In this document: piece by piece, positions 18,457-26,963 of the stretch | Numbering within the stretch: position 1 is the first letter of the stretch | Layout of the letters: each line of letters starts with the position of its first letter | Assembly (NCBI RefSeq): GCF_002808045.1 | Contig: NZ_CP025000.1 | Coordinates: 2,108,001-2,172,000 of the forward strand | Origin: Idiomarina sp. X4 | GTDB taxonomy: Bacteria; Pseudomonadota; Gammaproteobacteria; Enterobacterales; Alteromonadaceae | Reading direction: 5' to 3' | DNA: 64,000 nt | Notes under the pieces: model-generated | What the model was told of the DNA's origin: nothing | The model's input: only the letters and a program-made list of their open reading frames with translations | Database searches by the model: none | Position numbers and translations under genes: made by a program

Positions 18457-19095
18457 TTACTCCGAGGCGTAGCCCTGGGCCCCTAAGACTTCACCGTCTA
18501 AGGTTACGCGGCCGCCTTCGAGTTTTACACGTTCCTGACAGAACCAGTTGACCACGAGTGGATAAATACGGTGCTCTTGTTCGTGCACCCGGGCTTGAAC
18601 TTCGTCGACTGTGTCGCCTTCAAAAATAGGTACTTTGGCTTGTAATACGACCGGACCGCCATCGAGTTCTTCGGTGACGAAATGGACGCTTACGCCATGC
18701 TCGGCGTCGCCAGCATCTAATGCCCTCTGGTGAGTATTTACACCTTTGTATTTCGGCAAAAGAGAAGGGTGGATGTTGAACATGCGACCTTCGTAATGGC
18801 GCGTGAAGTCACCAGTAAGTATTCGCATAAAGCCAGCTAAGACGACTAAATCGGGCTGGTAGCTATCAATTAACGCTTTAAGTTCAGCATCGTAAGCCTC
18901 GCGTGAATCAAATTCTCTGTGGCTCAGCACTTCCGTGCTAATACCCTTGGCTGCGGCTTTTTCCAGACCTTTCGCGGAAGCTTTATTAGAAATGACCGCA
19001 ACCACTTCACCGGCAACTTTACCCTCTTCACAGGCTTGTTGAATTGCCTGCATATTACTGCCGGTGCCTGATATCAGTACAACAATGCGTTTCAT
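18457..19095 (-). CDS. purN: phosphoribosylglycinamide formyltransferase
   Basis: PurN transfers a formyl group from 10-formyl-THF to GAR, the third step of purine synthesis. The 212 residues show the phosphate-binding start ISGTGSNMQAI, the folate and catalytic region FMRILTGDF, and HPSLLPKYKG with the catalytic His near 108. The catalytic Asp is in the DGGPVVLQ segment near 144. The ATG overlaps the purM stop (TAATG at 19095), so the two are translationally coupled. Confidence 0.95.
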   Translation of the reverse strand: MKRIVVLISGTGSNMQAIQQACEEGKVAGEVVAVISNKASAKGLEKAAAKGISTEVLSHREFDSREAYDAELKALIDSYQPDLVVLAGFMRILTGDFTRHYEGRMFNIHPSLLPKYKGVNTHQRALDAGDAEHGVSVHFVTEELDGGPVVLQAKVPIFEGDTVDEVQARVHEQEHRIYPLVVNWFCQERVKLEGGRVTLDGEVLGAQGYASE

Positions 19096-20150
19096 TAGTG
19101 CGTCTCGTCGGCCAGAATATCGACTTGTTCTTCACCTTCCAACGCATTGGCTATGCGGCCGATTTTCCACGCATCTTCGCCAGCGTCGGTCAGTATCTGA
19201 ATGGCTTTATTGGCTTGGTCATTAGGCACGGCAATAACCATACCCACACCGCAGTTAAAAGTGCGGTACATTTCTTTCATACTGACGTTGCCGTTGTCTT
19301 TCAACCAGTCAAAAATAACTGGCCAGTCCCAGCTGTTACCGTCAATAACGGCTTTACTGCCCTTTGGAAGGACTCGTGGAATGTTTTCCCAGAAGCCGCC
19401 ACCGGTAATGTGTGACAAGGCATGCACAGGAACATGCTTAATCAGTTCAAGCACCGATTTAACATAAATGCGAGTAGGCTCTAATAAATGATCCGCTAGC
19501 GTTTTGCCTTGTAGGTGAGACTCTAAGTCGGCACCACTTACTTCAATAATCTTACGAATCAGGGAGTAGCCGTTTGAGTGCGGGCCGCTTGACGCTAGTG
19601 CAATTAAGGCATCGCCGTCAGCAACTTTGGTGCCGTCGATAATGTCTGACTTTTCGACAACCCCAGTACAAAAGCCCGCTAAGTCGTAGTCGCCATGTTC
19701 GTACATGCCCGGCATTTCTGCCGTTTCTCCGCCGATAAGTGCGCAGCCTGACTGTTCACAGCCGTCACCAATGCCTGCGACGACGTCAGCAGCAACGTCA
19801 ACATCCAGCTTTCCTGTTGCGTAATAGTCTAGGAAAAACAGCGGCTCTGCGCCTTGCACAATAAGGTCGTTAACACACATCGCGACTAAGTCGATTCCGA
19901 CACCGCGATGGCGTTTAAGGTCAATAGCTAAACGTAATTTTGTACCAACACCGTCCGTACCTGAGACTAAAACGGGTTGCTTGTATCCTGCTGGAATTTC
20001 ACAAAGTGCGCCAAACCCACCAATGTTACCCATTACTTCTGGTCGATGCGTGCGTTTCGTCACGCCCTTGATACGGTCAACCAATGCATTACCAGCGTCA
20101 ATATCGACGCCCGCGTCTTTGTAACTTAAAGAAGGTTTGTTATCGCTCAC
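19095..20150 (-). CDS. purM: phosphoribosylformylglycinamidine cyclo-ligase
   Basis: PurM closes the imidazole ring of AIR using ATP. The 351 residues carry the start [20 protein letters not shown], the glycine-rich [14 protein letters not shown], the cluster [30 protein letters not shown], and [15 protein letters not shown] near 245. All are hallmark PurM blocks. The short C-terminal extension is acidic. The gene heads a purMN operon, and an upstream AT-rich stretch was examined for a PurR site without a clear match. Confidence 0.95.
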   Translation of the reverse strand: MSDNKPSLSYKDAGVDIDAGNALVDRIKGVTKRTHRPEVMGNIGGFGALCEIPAGYKQPVLVSGTDGVGTKLRLAIDLKRHRGVGIDLVAMCVNDLIVQGAEPLFFLDYYATGKLDVDVAADVVAGIGDGCEQSGCALIGGETAEMPGMYEHGDYDLAGFCTGVVEKSDIIDGTKVADGDALIALASSGPHSNGYSLIRKIIEVSGADLESHLQGKTLADHLLEPTRIYVKSVLELIKHVPVHALSHITGGGFWENIPRVLPKGSKAVIDGNSWDWPVIFDWLKDNGNVSMKEMYRTFNCGVGMVIAVPNDQANKAIQILTDAGEDAWKIGRIANALEGEEQVDILADETH

Positions 20151-20269
20151 AGAATTATCCCGACAGGCAAAAAATTTGCGCGCAAGTTTAACACGATTTG
20201 TGGTACAAAAGGTAGTCTGAAGCCTGAGGTTATTAGCTCAGGAACTTTATTACGAGGTGCGCTCTAAGT

Positions 20270-21418
20270 ATGGCTTCTCAAAGCTATAAAATAACCTGTG
20301 CTCAATCGCTTCATCTGGATGCCGTGGCAACGCTAGAAGCGAAAACCTACCCTGAAGATGCTATCAGCAAGCGTAGCTTCCGCCGCTTTATTGAGTCCGA
20401 AACGGCCGACTTTTTTGTACTTGAAGTGAACGGCAACGTCGAAGGTTATGTTGTGGTGTTGTATCGCAACAACACCAACTTGGCTCGTTTGTATGCGCTG
20501 GTGGTCAGTGAGCGTTGTCGTCATAAAGGCTACGGGCGTTTATTGCTTCATAAAGGCGAAGAGTTAGCTGACGAACGGCATTCTTTATTTTTACGTACCG
20601 AAGTGGCGGTGTCTAATAAGGTCGCTCAAAAACTACTTATTGGTGATGGGTTTCACTCTATAGAGTTGCGTGAAGCCTACTTTCCGGTGACTCAGGCACA
20701 GTCGAGTGACGCGCTTGTGCTGCAAAAACTCCTACCACGCTATGAACTCGGCGAAGATGCCGGTGTGGGTGCTACCGAAACCTACGTTCCTATGTTAACC
20801 CAGTCAACAGAGTTCACCTGTGGACCGGCAAGCTTACTAATGGCGCTTGATTACTTTGGCTACCCAAGTCATGACCCGCAATCAGAAGAGCTGGAGATTT
20901 GGCGCGAAGCAACCACTATTTATATGACCTCTGGACACGGCGGTTGCGGGCCTTATGGATTAGCTCGCGCAGCGTTAAAAAGAGGCTTGAATGTTCGTGT
21001 TGAGGTGAATACTGATCAGCCATTGTTTGTCGATTCGGTAAGGCATGAGCAGAAGAAAGCTGTTATTGAGCGAATACAGCAAGTCGATATCGGTTATTTG
21101 CGTGAAAGAAATGTAGCCGTGTCCGTAGGCGATTACACACTAGAGTCGTTGTGTCGTGACTTGGCGGCCGGGGCGTTGGTCATGGCGCTTATTTCAACCT
21201 ATTTGTTTGACGGCATTCGAGCACCCCATTGGGTTCTGATATGCGCCGCAGACGACGATTTTGTTTATATTAATGACCCCGATTACGATACCTTACCCTG
21301 GCAGTCACCGACAGAAAGACAATACCTACCGATACCGGTCAAAACGTTCAGTAAAGCCTTTGGATATGGCGGCAAGAAGCAAAAAGCGGCGGTGATTCTG
21401 TTGGTTAAAAATAGGTAA
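20270..21418 (+). CDS. GNAT acetyltransferase fused to a C39-like peptidase domain
   Basis: A two-domain cytoplasmic protein of 382 residues. Residues 1-150 are a GNAT domain, with the acetyl-CoA loop region RCRHKGYGRLLL near 83-94 and an N-terminal ALEAKTYPEDAISKRSF. Residues 175-380 resemble peptidase C39: TEFTCGPASLLMALDYFGYP carries the candidate nucleophile Cys, PHWVLICAADDDFVYINDPD the His and Asp. C39 proteases cleave double-glycine leaders, but no peptide or ABC exporter gene is nearby. Related fusions are known next to RimK-like ligases, which are also absent here. The ATG lies 11 bases from GAGG. Confidence 0.83.
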   Translation: MASQSYKITCAQSLHLDAVATLEAKTYPEDAISKRSFRRFIESETADFFVLEVNGNVEGYVVVLYRNNTNLARLYALVVSERCRHKGYGRLLLHKGEELADERHSLFLRTEVAVSNKVAQKLLIGDGFHSIELREAYFPVTQAQSSDALVLQKLLPRYELGEDAGVGATETYVPMLTQSTEFTCGPASLLMALDYFGYPSHDPQSEELEIWREATTIYMTSGHGGCGPYGLARAALKRGLNVRVEVNTDQPLFVDSVRHEQKKAVIERIQQVDIGYLRERNVAVSVGDYTLESLCRDLAAGALVMALISTYLFDGIRAPHWVLICAADDDFVYINDPDYDTLPWQSPTERQYLPIPVKTFSKAFGYGGKKQKAAVILLVKNR

Positions 21419-21494
21419 AGTGATCAAATCACCTTGAAATCTCCGTAAATATGCACAAAGTCATAGTTTAGTTCCTAACAAAAAAGGATTCCGT

Positions 21495-22613
21495 ATGAGC
21501 TCTGCATTTGATGATTTCGAGTTAAAAGGCCACAAGTTTGATAATCGATTTGTGGTTGCGCCAATGACCCGCACCAGTGCTGATAAAAAAGGTAAGCCAA
21601 CCGAGCTTATGGGTGAATACTACGAGCGATTCGCTAAAGGTGGCTGGAGTATGATTATCAGTGAAGGTGTTTATACCGACCGTCAGGCAAGCCAGGGTTA
21701 TATTAATCAGCCGGGTATTACTGATGCACCGCAAACCGATGCCTGGAAAGAAATTGTTGAAAAAGTACATGAGCACGACTGCAAATTTATTTTACAGCTG
21801 ATGCACGCAGGCGCCCAGTTCCAACACAATGAATATACGGACACGCCGATCGCGCCAAGTGCCGTACAGCCTAAAGGTGAGCCATTGAGTTTATATGGTG
21901 AAACTGACGGCTGGCCAGAAGTGAAAGCAATGGACGAAAGCGACTTCGATGCGGTCATGCAAGGCTTCGTTGGCGCCGTGAAGCGCGCAGAAGAGGCAGG
22001 GTTTGACGGTATTGAGCTGCATGCCGCCAATGGTTACTTGCTGAATGAATTTTTAAGTGACTACTTCAACCAACGTGAAGACCAATGGGGTGGCAATATT
22101 GGTAAGCGTATTAAGTTTGTTGAAATGGTTGCAAAAGCGGCGAAAGCAGCGGCAAAAGATGATTTCATTGTTGGTATTCGCCTGGGCCAAATTACGGTGA
22201 CCGACCCGGATTACCAGTGGCCGGAAGGCGAAGACGCGATGATAAAGCTGGTGAAAGCCTTGAAAGAGGCTGGAATAGACTATATTCATACAACGGACAC
22301 CGACGTAAATCGTAAGCCATTTAAAGGTGGCAGTGCGAAGACGCTGGCGGAAATTGTGCAGGAATTCAGCGATATTCCGTTGATAGTTAACGGTGGAATT
22401 GACCAGACCAATTATGAACACGTAGCCGCGCATTATCCGAACGCTATGTTGGCAGTGGCTAAAGCGGCGTTGGCAAACCCTGACCTCCCGAAGCGTTTGA
22501 AGTCAGGTGACAAAATTGAAGATTTAGACTTCGCCATGTTGCAGCCGACAGCAACGCTTGAAAATGAGTGGAAATGGCGAACTGAGCACGATAAACATAT
22601 AAACGATAAATAA
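21495..22613 (+). CDS. Old Yellow Enzyme-family NADH:flavin oxidoreductase
   Basis: An FMN-containing TIM-barrel enzyme of 372 residues that reduces activated double bonds. Seen: the FMN-binding start FVVAPMTRTSADKKG, MHAGAQ near 109, FDGIELHAANGYLLNEFLSD near 170 with the substrate-binding His-x2-Asn, and GGID and AVAKAALANPDLPKRL near the phosphate end. The physiological substrate is unknown. An AAGGA precedes the ATG. It is followed after 24 bases by elbB, so they may be co-transcribed. Confidence 0.87.
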   Translation: MSSAFDDFELKGHKFDNRFVVAPMTRTSADKKGKPTELMGEYYERFAKGGWSMIISEGVYTDRQASQGYINQPGITDAPQTDAWKEIVEKVHEHDCKFILQLMHAGAQFQHNEYTDTPIAPSAVQPKGEPLSLYGETDGWPEVKAMDESDFDAVMQGFVGAVKRAEEAGFDGIELHAANGYLLNEFLSDYFNQREDQWGGNIGKRIKFVEMVAKAAKAAAKDDFIVGIRLGQITVTDPDYQWPEGEDAMIKLVKALKEAGIDYIHTTDTDVNRKPFKGGSAKTLAEIVQEFSDIPLIVNGGIDQTNYEHVAAHYPNAMLAVAKAALANPDLPKRLKSGDKIEDLDFAMLQPTATLENEWKWRTEHDKHINDK

Positions 22614-22637
22614 ACTTACGTTTAAGTAGAGGTTTTT

Positions 22638-23291
22638 ATGAAAAAAGTAGCGGTACTATTGTCAGGTTGCGGTGTGTTTGACGGCGCTGAAGTGAATGAA
22701 GCGGTATTAACTCTGTTGCACCTTACCAAGCAAGGTGCTGCTTATCAGTGTTTCGCTCCCGACGTCGAGCAAATGCACACTATTAATCATTTGAAAGGCG
22801 AAGAAAGTGGCGACAAACGTAATGTACTGGAAGAAGCCGCACGCATTGCTCGAGGAGAGGTGAAACCGTTAAGTGAACTGGATGCGTCGGAATTTGATGC
22901 CTTGATGTTACCGGGGGGCTTTGGTGTTGCGAAGAACTTTTGTGATTTTGCAGTGAACGGAGCTGAAATGACCGTTAACGAGCAAGTTCTTAAGGTTGGT
23001 AAAGCCTTTGTTGATGCAGAGAAGCCTGCAGGTTATATGTGCATTGCCCCTGTTTTGTTACCGCATATTTATGGTAGCGGTGTGAAAGTGACTGTGGGTA
23101 ATGACCAAGAAGTCGCTGGCGCAATTAATACAATGGGTGGCGAACACGTTGACTGTGGCGTGCGCGATATCGTGGTGGACGACAAGCACAAACTGGTGAC
23201 AACACCGGCATATATGTTGGCGGATAACTTAGCGGATGCGGAAGAGGGCATTCGCAAATTGGTAGAAAAAGTGCTTTATATGGCCGCTTAA
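22638..23291 (+). CDS. elbB: ElbB/YhbL-type DJ-1/PfpI glyoxalase-like protein
   Basis: A protein of 217 residues in the class I glutamine-amidotransferase-like fold. Diagnostic blocks: VAVLLSGCGVFDGAEVNEAV at the start, QMHTINHLKGEE near 47, ALMLPGGFGVAKNFCDFA near 90, and YMCIAPVLLPHIYG with the nucleophile Cys near 135. E. coli ElbB has weak glyoxalase III activity and was once linked to isoprenoid synthesis, but the natural role is uncertain. GAGG precedes the ATG at about eight bases. Confidence 0.9.
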   Translation: MKKVAVLLSGCGVFDGAEVNEAVLTLLHLTKQGAAYQCFAPDVEQMHTINHLKGEESGDKRNVLEEAARIARGEVKPLSELDASEFDALMLPGGFGVAKNFCDFAVNGAEMTVNEQVLKVGKAFVDAEKPAGYMCIAPVLLPHIYGSGVKVTVGNDQEVAGAINTMGGEHVDCGVRDIVVDDKHKLVTTPAYMLADNLADAEEGIRKLVEKVLYMAA

Positions 23292-23311
23292 GGTATGAAA
23301 GCCTAATAATT

Positions 23312-23349
23312 CACCGTTTAAGCGCGGAACTTATAGCGCTTAAACGGTG
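23312..23349. terminator. 14-bp perfect stem-loop between elbB and ssrA
   Basis: CACCGTTTAAGCGC (23312-23325) and its exact complement (23336-23349) enclose a ten-base loop. It begins 20 bases after the elbB stop and could end that transcript, but no T run follows, so Rho-independent action is doubtful. It may instead stabilise the mRNA or be a protein-binding site before ssrA. Confidence 0.5.
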
Positions 23350-23399
23350 TCTGAGTTATAGTATCGACATTACGTCATTAAGAACTGACAGAAAACTTT

Positions 23400-23759
23400 G
23401 GGGCTGATCAGGATTCGACGGGATACACGAAACCCAAGGTGCATGCCGAGGTGAGGCTGGCCTCGTAAAAAGCCTCAACGTTATAGTTGCAAACGACGAC
23501 AACTACGCTCTAGCGGCTTAATAACCCGCTAAGCCCGTCCCCCAGCGCTTTGTCTACGAGACTGGATCAGGACGGCTCGACCTAAGGTAGACTCGCGTGG
23601 ATGCTTTGTCCGGAGCTGAAGCGTTAAACTCAATCGGACTCACCTATGAACGAAGCCTGTTAGTCGGCGTCGCATAGGTTAAACAAAAGACTGACTAAGC
23701 ATGTAGGACCGAGGATGTAGGTATTGCGGACGCGGGTTCAACTCCCGCCAGCTCCACCA
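23400..23759 (+). ncRNA. ssrA: transfer-messenger RNA (tmRNA)
   Basis: tmRNA rescues ribosomes stalled on broken mRNA and tags the unfinished protein for proteolysis. The 5' end GGGGCTGATCAGGATTCGACG and the 3' end CGGGTTCAACTCCCGCCAGC-TCCACCA pair to give the tRNA-Ala-like domain, including the encoded CCA. The tag frame runs 23489-23521 and encodes ANDDNYALAA followed by TAA. The mature 5' end is normally made by RNase P. No integrase or attachment-site repeat appears at the 3' end, a common island insertion point. Confidence 0.97.
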
Positions 23760-23766
23760 ATTCCAT

Positions 23767-23795
23767 AAAAGCCGCTCATCTGAGCGGCTTTTTCT
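23767..23795 (+). terminator. intrinsic terminator of ssrA
   Basis: AAAA-GCCGCTCA-TC-TGAGCGGC-TTTTT: an 8-bp perfect stem (23771-23778 with 23781-23788) followed by a T run. It starts 12 bases after the mature tmRNA end. Confidence 0.9.
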
Positions 23796-23828
23796 TTTCT
23801 TCACACAGCCAACGCTTAGGAGCTGATT

Positions 23829-24035
23829 TTATTGGTCAATCGAATTGATTTTCCATGGGCCAAACGCAATAAAGTACAGCAAAACAATATTGGCAAAGGG
23901 AATTAAAATTAATAGTCCAAGAGGGCCGGGGTAGCCAATGCGTTGGCATATTCTCCAGGCTGGAATGACAAAAATAATCCCCATAATGAGCATCCACAGA
24001 AAGCCCATATTAGTAAATATATTGTGATCCATCAT
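23829..24035 (-). CDS. small two-helix membrane protein, function unknown
   Basis: The protein has 68 residues. Helix 1 covers about residues 9-26 and helix 2 about 39-57, with ICQRIGYPGPLG forming a Pro/Gly turn between them. Similar short proteins with this RxGYPG turn and a C-terminal AFGPW are common as hypotheticals in gammaproteobacteria. A GAGG precedes the ATG-ATG start. I do not recognise a function. Confidence 0.6.
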   Translation of the reverse strand: MMDHNIFTNMGFLWMLIMGIIFVIPAWRICQRIGYPGPLGLLILIPFANIVLLYFIAFGPWKINSIDQ

Positions 24036-24266
24036 AAAGCCGCCTCGTTTGACAGGGTTAATAATGACGTTAGACTAAGTTCGCTCATGTTGCAAAGAAG
24101 TAAACGGTTTGTGCCGAACGGAATTTTGTTGTTAGTTTTCTCTCTCACGATAATGACCACTTAGGAAAACTGATTCTTAGAAACAACTGCCTGCTCTTTC
24201 AGGTAACGCAAGTAACGTGCGCTATTTGAGAGGACTTTTAGCTATTTCATATTACTGAGGCCGGAT

Positions 24267-24998
24267 ATGGCGCAAAAGAAACGTTCAAGTCGTTGGAGAG
24301 TTTGGCACCGGTGGCTGTCATTAGTTTTTGGTGTACAGATGGTCATTTGGGCAGTCAGCGGTGCTTACATGGTGTTCTTTGACTTGGATTATATCCATGG
24401 TGATCATCTGGTTCAGGATATCAGTCAACCTTTGCCTGAACATACCGATATTGCGAGCCTCGATGAGTTGTTCGCCACCTACCCTGAGACGCACTCGGTT
24501 TCCCTAGAAACCCGCTGGCTCGACAACACACTACAGACGGTTTACAAGTTGGAAACAAGCAAAGGTTCTTTGTTGGTAAATGCTGAATCGTTACAGCCTA
24601 TTGAGCTGAATGAACAGCACATTAAGGCGCTTGCGAATCGTTATTACGCTCAGGAGCAAACAAATATTGAGTCGGTTGTTTATATGACCGATAACCCGCC
24701 TACGGAAATTAGTGCAAAACTGCTGCCGGTGTGGCAAATCAATTATGACGACTTTGGTAATACCAGCCTTTATCTGTCAGAAACAACAGGTGACTTGTTG
24801 GTTAAGCGACACACTTTCTGGCGTGGCTTCGATATCGTCTGGATGCTGCACATTATGGACTATGAAGAGCGTGTAGATATAGAAACCTGGTGGTTAAAAA
24901 GCTTTATTATTGGCACGTTCATTCTGATGGTAACGGGTATTGTTTTACTGGTTTATACCATTAGCTTTAAACGAAAGCCGGCCGGAGGTTCCCAATAA
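24267..24998 (+). CDS. PepSY-domain membrane protein
   Basis: A 243-residue inner-membrane protein. An N-terminal helix (about 12-38, preceded by WRVWHRWLSL) and a C-terminal helix (about 210-235) flank a periplasmic PepSY-like domain. The WHRW motif and the conserved LHIMDYEERV before the last helix resemble PepSY_TM proteins linked to ferric siderophore reduction. It overlaps the next gene by one base (TAATG at 24998) and shares its N-terminal architecture, so the two products probably work together in the membrane. Confidence 0.78.
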   Translation: MAQKKRSSRWRVWHRWLSLVFGVQMVIWAVSGAYMVFFDLDYIHGDHLVQDISQPLPEHTDIASLDELFATYPETHSVSLETRWLDNTLQTVYKLETSKGSLLVNAESLQPIELNEQHIKALANRYYAQEQTNIESVVYMTDNPPTEISAKLLPVWQINYDDFGNTSLYLSETTGDLLVKRHTFWRGFDIVWMLHIMDYEERVDIETWWLKSFIIGTFILMVTGIVLLVYTISFKRKPAGGSQ

Positions 24999-26638
24999 TG
25001 CGATTTATGCAGTGGCTGCATCGTTGGGTCAGTCTTATTCTGGTCGTTCAGGTAGTGTTGTGGTTAATCAGCGGTTTCTTCTTTGCGCTAACTGGGCATC
25101 AAGGCATGTCTGGACATCAATATATGGTTCCCAAAAAAACGCTTACTGAACTGAGAAAAGTGGCGCCAAAATTCGGCTTTGAAGAAATAAAGCAACGGTT
25201 TCCGAATGCGCATGCGGTTGAGTTGGTCAGTGTCGCAGGAGTTGGTCAATACCAGGTGACATTACCGGATGATGTTATTTACATTGATGCAAATACCGGA
25301 AGCCACTGGAATACCGATGAAACACTTGCAACGCAACTAGCTCTTCGCAGTTATAGTGGACCAGGGAGGGTTGAATCCGTTGAGCGGGTGACCGGCAGCG
25401 AGGAAGTCATTGGGTGGAATGCCCCGGGTTTTCGTGTCGACATGGCGGATGACCTCAACACGCGAATTTACGTTGATATAGCGTCTGCTCAGGTTGTTGA
25501 GCATCGAAATACGCCATGGACTATTGCTGACTGGGCATTTCGTTTGCATTTTATGGACTACAGTGGTGGTCGTAGCTTCAATCACTTATTGATTTGGAGT
25601 GCAGGTTTGTTGGCGCTTTGGTTTTCGTTGTCAGGGCTGATATTGCTCGGGCGTAACCTTATTAATGGCGACTTCAATCCCAGGCGCAAGAAGACGTGGC
25701 TTGAGCAATTTCAACAGCAAGGGCACCCGGTTGCCAGCAGTTGTGGCGGCGGTGGTACATGTGGGCTTTGTAAAGTAACGTTGAAAGGCGATAATCTTCC
25801 TAAGCCAACCGACTCTGAGAATGCGTTACTGAACCGTGACGAACTGAATGCCGGCGTGAGACTGTCCTGCCAACATAAAGTTTCTACGGCATACAATGTT
25901 GAGTTGGTTGACAAAGCGGTTAGTGACACTCGCTTAACATTAGTCAGTAAACGGCAACTGACACCATCGATTGTTGAGCTGACGTTTACCAGTTCCGGGA
26001 ATCTTACTTACCAAGCTGGACAGTTTATGCAGTTTCGTATTCCACACATAGATGAGGTGTTGATAAGACACTATTCAATGGCGACGTGCCCAGACTTAAA
26101 CAAGCTTGTCTTTAACGTACGGCAAATGCCATCTCCTCAAGAGGGCGTTCCCCCCGGAGTTGGTTCTAATTATTTATGCCATTTAGAAGTGGGAGCCAAT
26201 GTTGATGCGACTGGGCCCTTCGGTGACTTCCAGTTGACTGAACAGAATAATAATACTCAAGTGTTTATTGGCGGTGGTGCCGGCATTGCTCCCTTACGTT
26301 CGCTTATTCAGGCGGAGCAGGCGAAACAGCAGCCGCGGCACTGTGTCTTTTTCTACGGAGCCCGAAATGAGGATGAATTGTGCTACCGGGATGAGTTTGA
26401 GGCTTATGATGGTGCTGCTTATACACCAGTGCTTTCGGAGACAACTAAAGCCGATGGGTGGTCAGGTAACACAGGCTTTGTACACGAAGCTGCTTTGGCT
26501 TGGCTTGCCAATGAGGACCTTAATGCAGTAGATGTTTATGTCTGCGGCCCACCGCCAATGCTTAAGGCTACGCTCAAAGCGCTTACCGATATCGGCATTA
26601 ATCGCAGTCGTATCCGTTTCGATGATTTTGGCATTTAA
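24998..26638 (+). CDS. PepSY membrane domain fused to an NqrF-like ferredoxin-NAD(P)H:flavin reductase
   Basis: Residues 1-225 repeat the PepSY membrane architecture of the gene before it (LHRWVSL, LHFMDYSGG, last helix near 200-220). Residues about 230-305 form a 2Fe-2S domain with Cys-x5-Cys-x2-Cys in SCGGGGTCGLCKV and a fourth Cys in LSCQHKV, the pattern of NqrF. An FAD/NAD reductase domain follows: RHYSMA (FAD), GGGAGIAPLRSLI (NAD) and YVCGPPPML at the end. The chain would pass electrons from NAD(P)H through FAD and 2Fe-2S into the membrane, perhaps to reduce Fe(III)-siderophores. No quinone-pump subunits are present. Confidence 0.83.
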   Translation: MRFMQWLHRWVSLILVVQVVLWLISGFFFALTGHQGMSGHQYMVPKKTLTELRKVAPKFGFEEIKQRFPNAHAVELVSVAGVGQYQVTLPDDVIYIDANTGSHWNTDETLATQLALRSYSGPGRVESVERVTGSEEVIGWNAPGFRVDMADDLNTRIYVDIASAQVVEHRNTPWTIADWAFRLHFMDYSGGRSFNHLLIWSAGLLALWFSLSGLILLGRNLINGDFNPRRKKTWLEQFQQQGHPVASSCGGGGTCGLCKVTLKGDNLPKPTDSENALLNRDELNAGVRLSCQHKVSTAYNVELVDKAVSDTRLTLVSKRQLTPSIVELTFTSSGNLTYQAGQFMQFRIPHIDEVLIRHYSMATCPDLNKLVFNVRQMPSPQEGVPPGVGSNYLCHLEVGANVDATGPFGDFQLTEQNNNTQVFIGGGAGIAPLRSLIQAEQAKQQPRHCVFFYGARNEDELCYRDEFEAYDGAAYTPVLSETTKADGWSGNTGFVHEAALAWLANEDLNAVDVYVCGPPPMLKATLKALTDIGINRSRIRFDDFGI

Positions 26639-26660
26639 CTTGTTAATGGGGGAGTGCGCG

Positions 26661-26963
26661 TTAAAGCCAATGACCAACATCGTCTAACGGTTGTAGCGTA
26701 TAACGTATGGGTTCTTTAAAGTGAAGCTGTGAAATAGCCTCTTTAATATGAGAAATATCATCGTTGGAACAAATGACTTCTGCCATCACCATACGTCGCG
26801 CGCCACGAACCTGCTCGTCGATATCAAAGCGTTCGTGGTTGCGGCTAAAGCCGTCAATATCGTAGAAACTAAAACCGCTTATAACATCGAGTTGGATTAG
26901 GCAGTCGACTAAGTCTGCTTTTTGTTCGCGGCTTAAATAGAGTTTTAATAACTTATTAGGCAT
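26661..26963 (-). CDS. DUF3240 PII-like protein of a metal RND system
   Basis: A 100-residue ferredoxin-like protein of the DUF3240 family, which typically accompanies CusA/CzcA pumps. Its start overlaps the end of the pump gene by eight bases, so it is the last gene of the efflux operon. The alternating strands and helices and the C-terminal RYTLQPLD fit a PII-like fold. A sensing or pump-modulating role is inferred. Confidence 0.75.
   Translation of the reverse strand: MPNKLLKLYLSREQKADLVDCLIQLDVISGFSFYDIDGFSRNHERFDIDEQVRGARRMVMAEVICSNDDISHIKEAISQLHFKEPIRYTLQPLDDVGHWL

Noticed and set aside
20159..20200. Possible PurR operator before purM (CGCAAATTTTTTGC, minus strand)
   Set aside because: Only one half agrees with the CGCAAACGTTTGCG consensus. 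AT-rich DNA gives such matches by chance.
23751..23830. tmRNA 3' end as an island attachment site
   Set aside because: No integrase, no repeat of the tmRNA end and no shift in gene type follow it.
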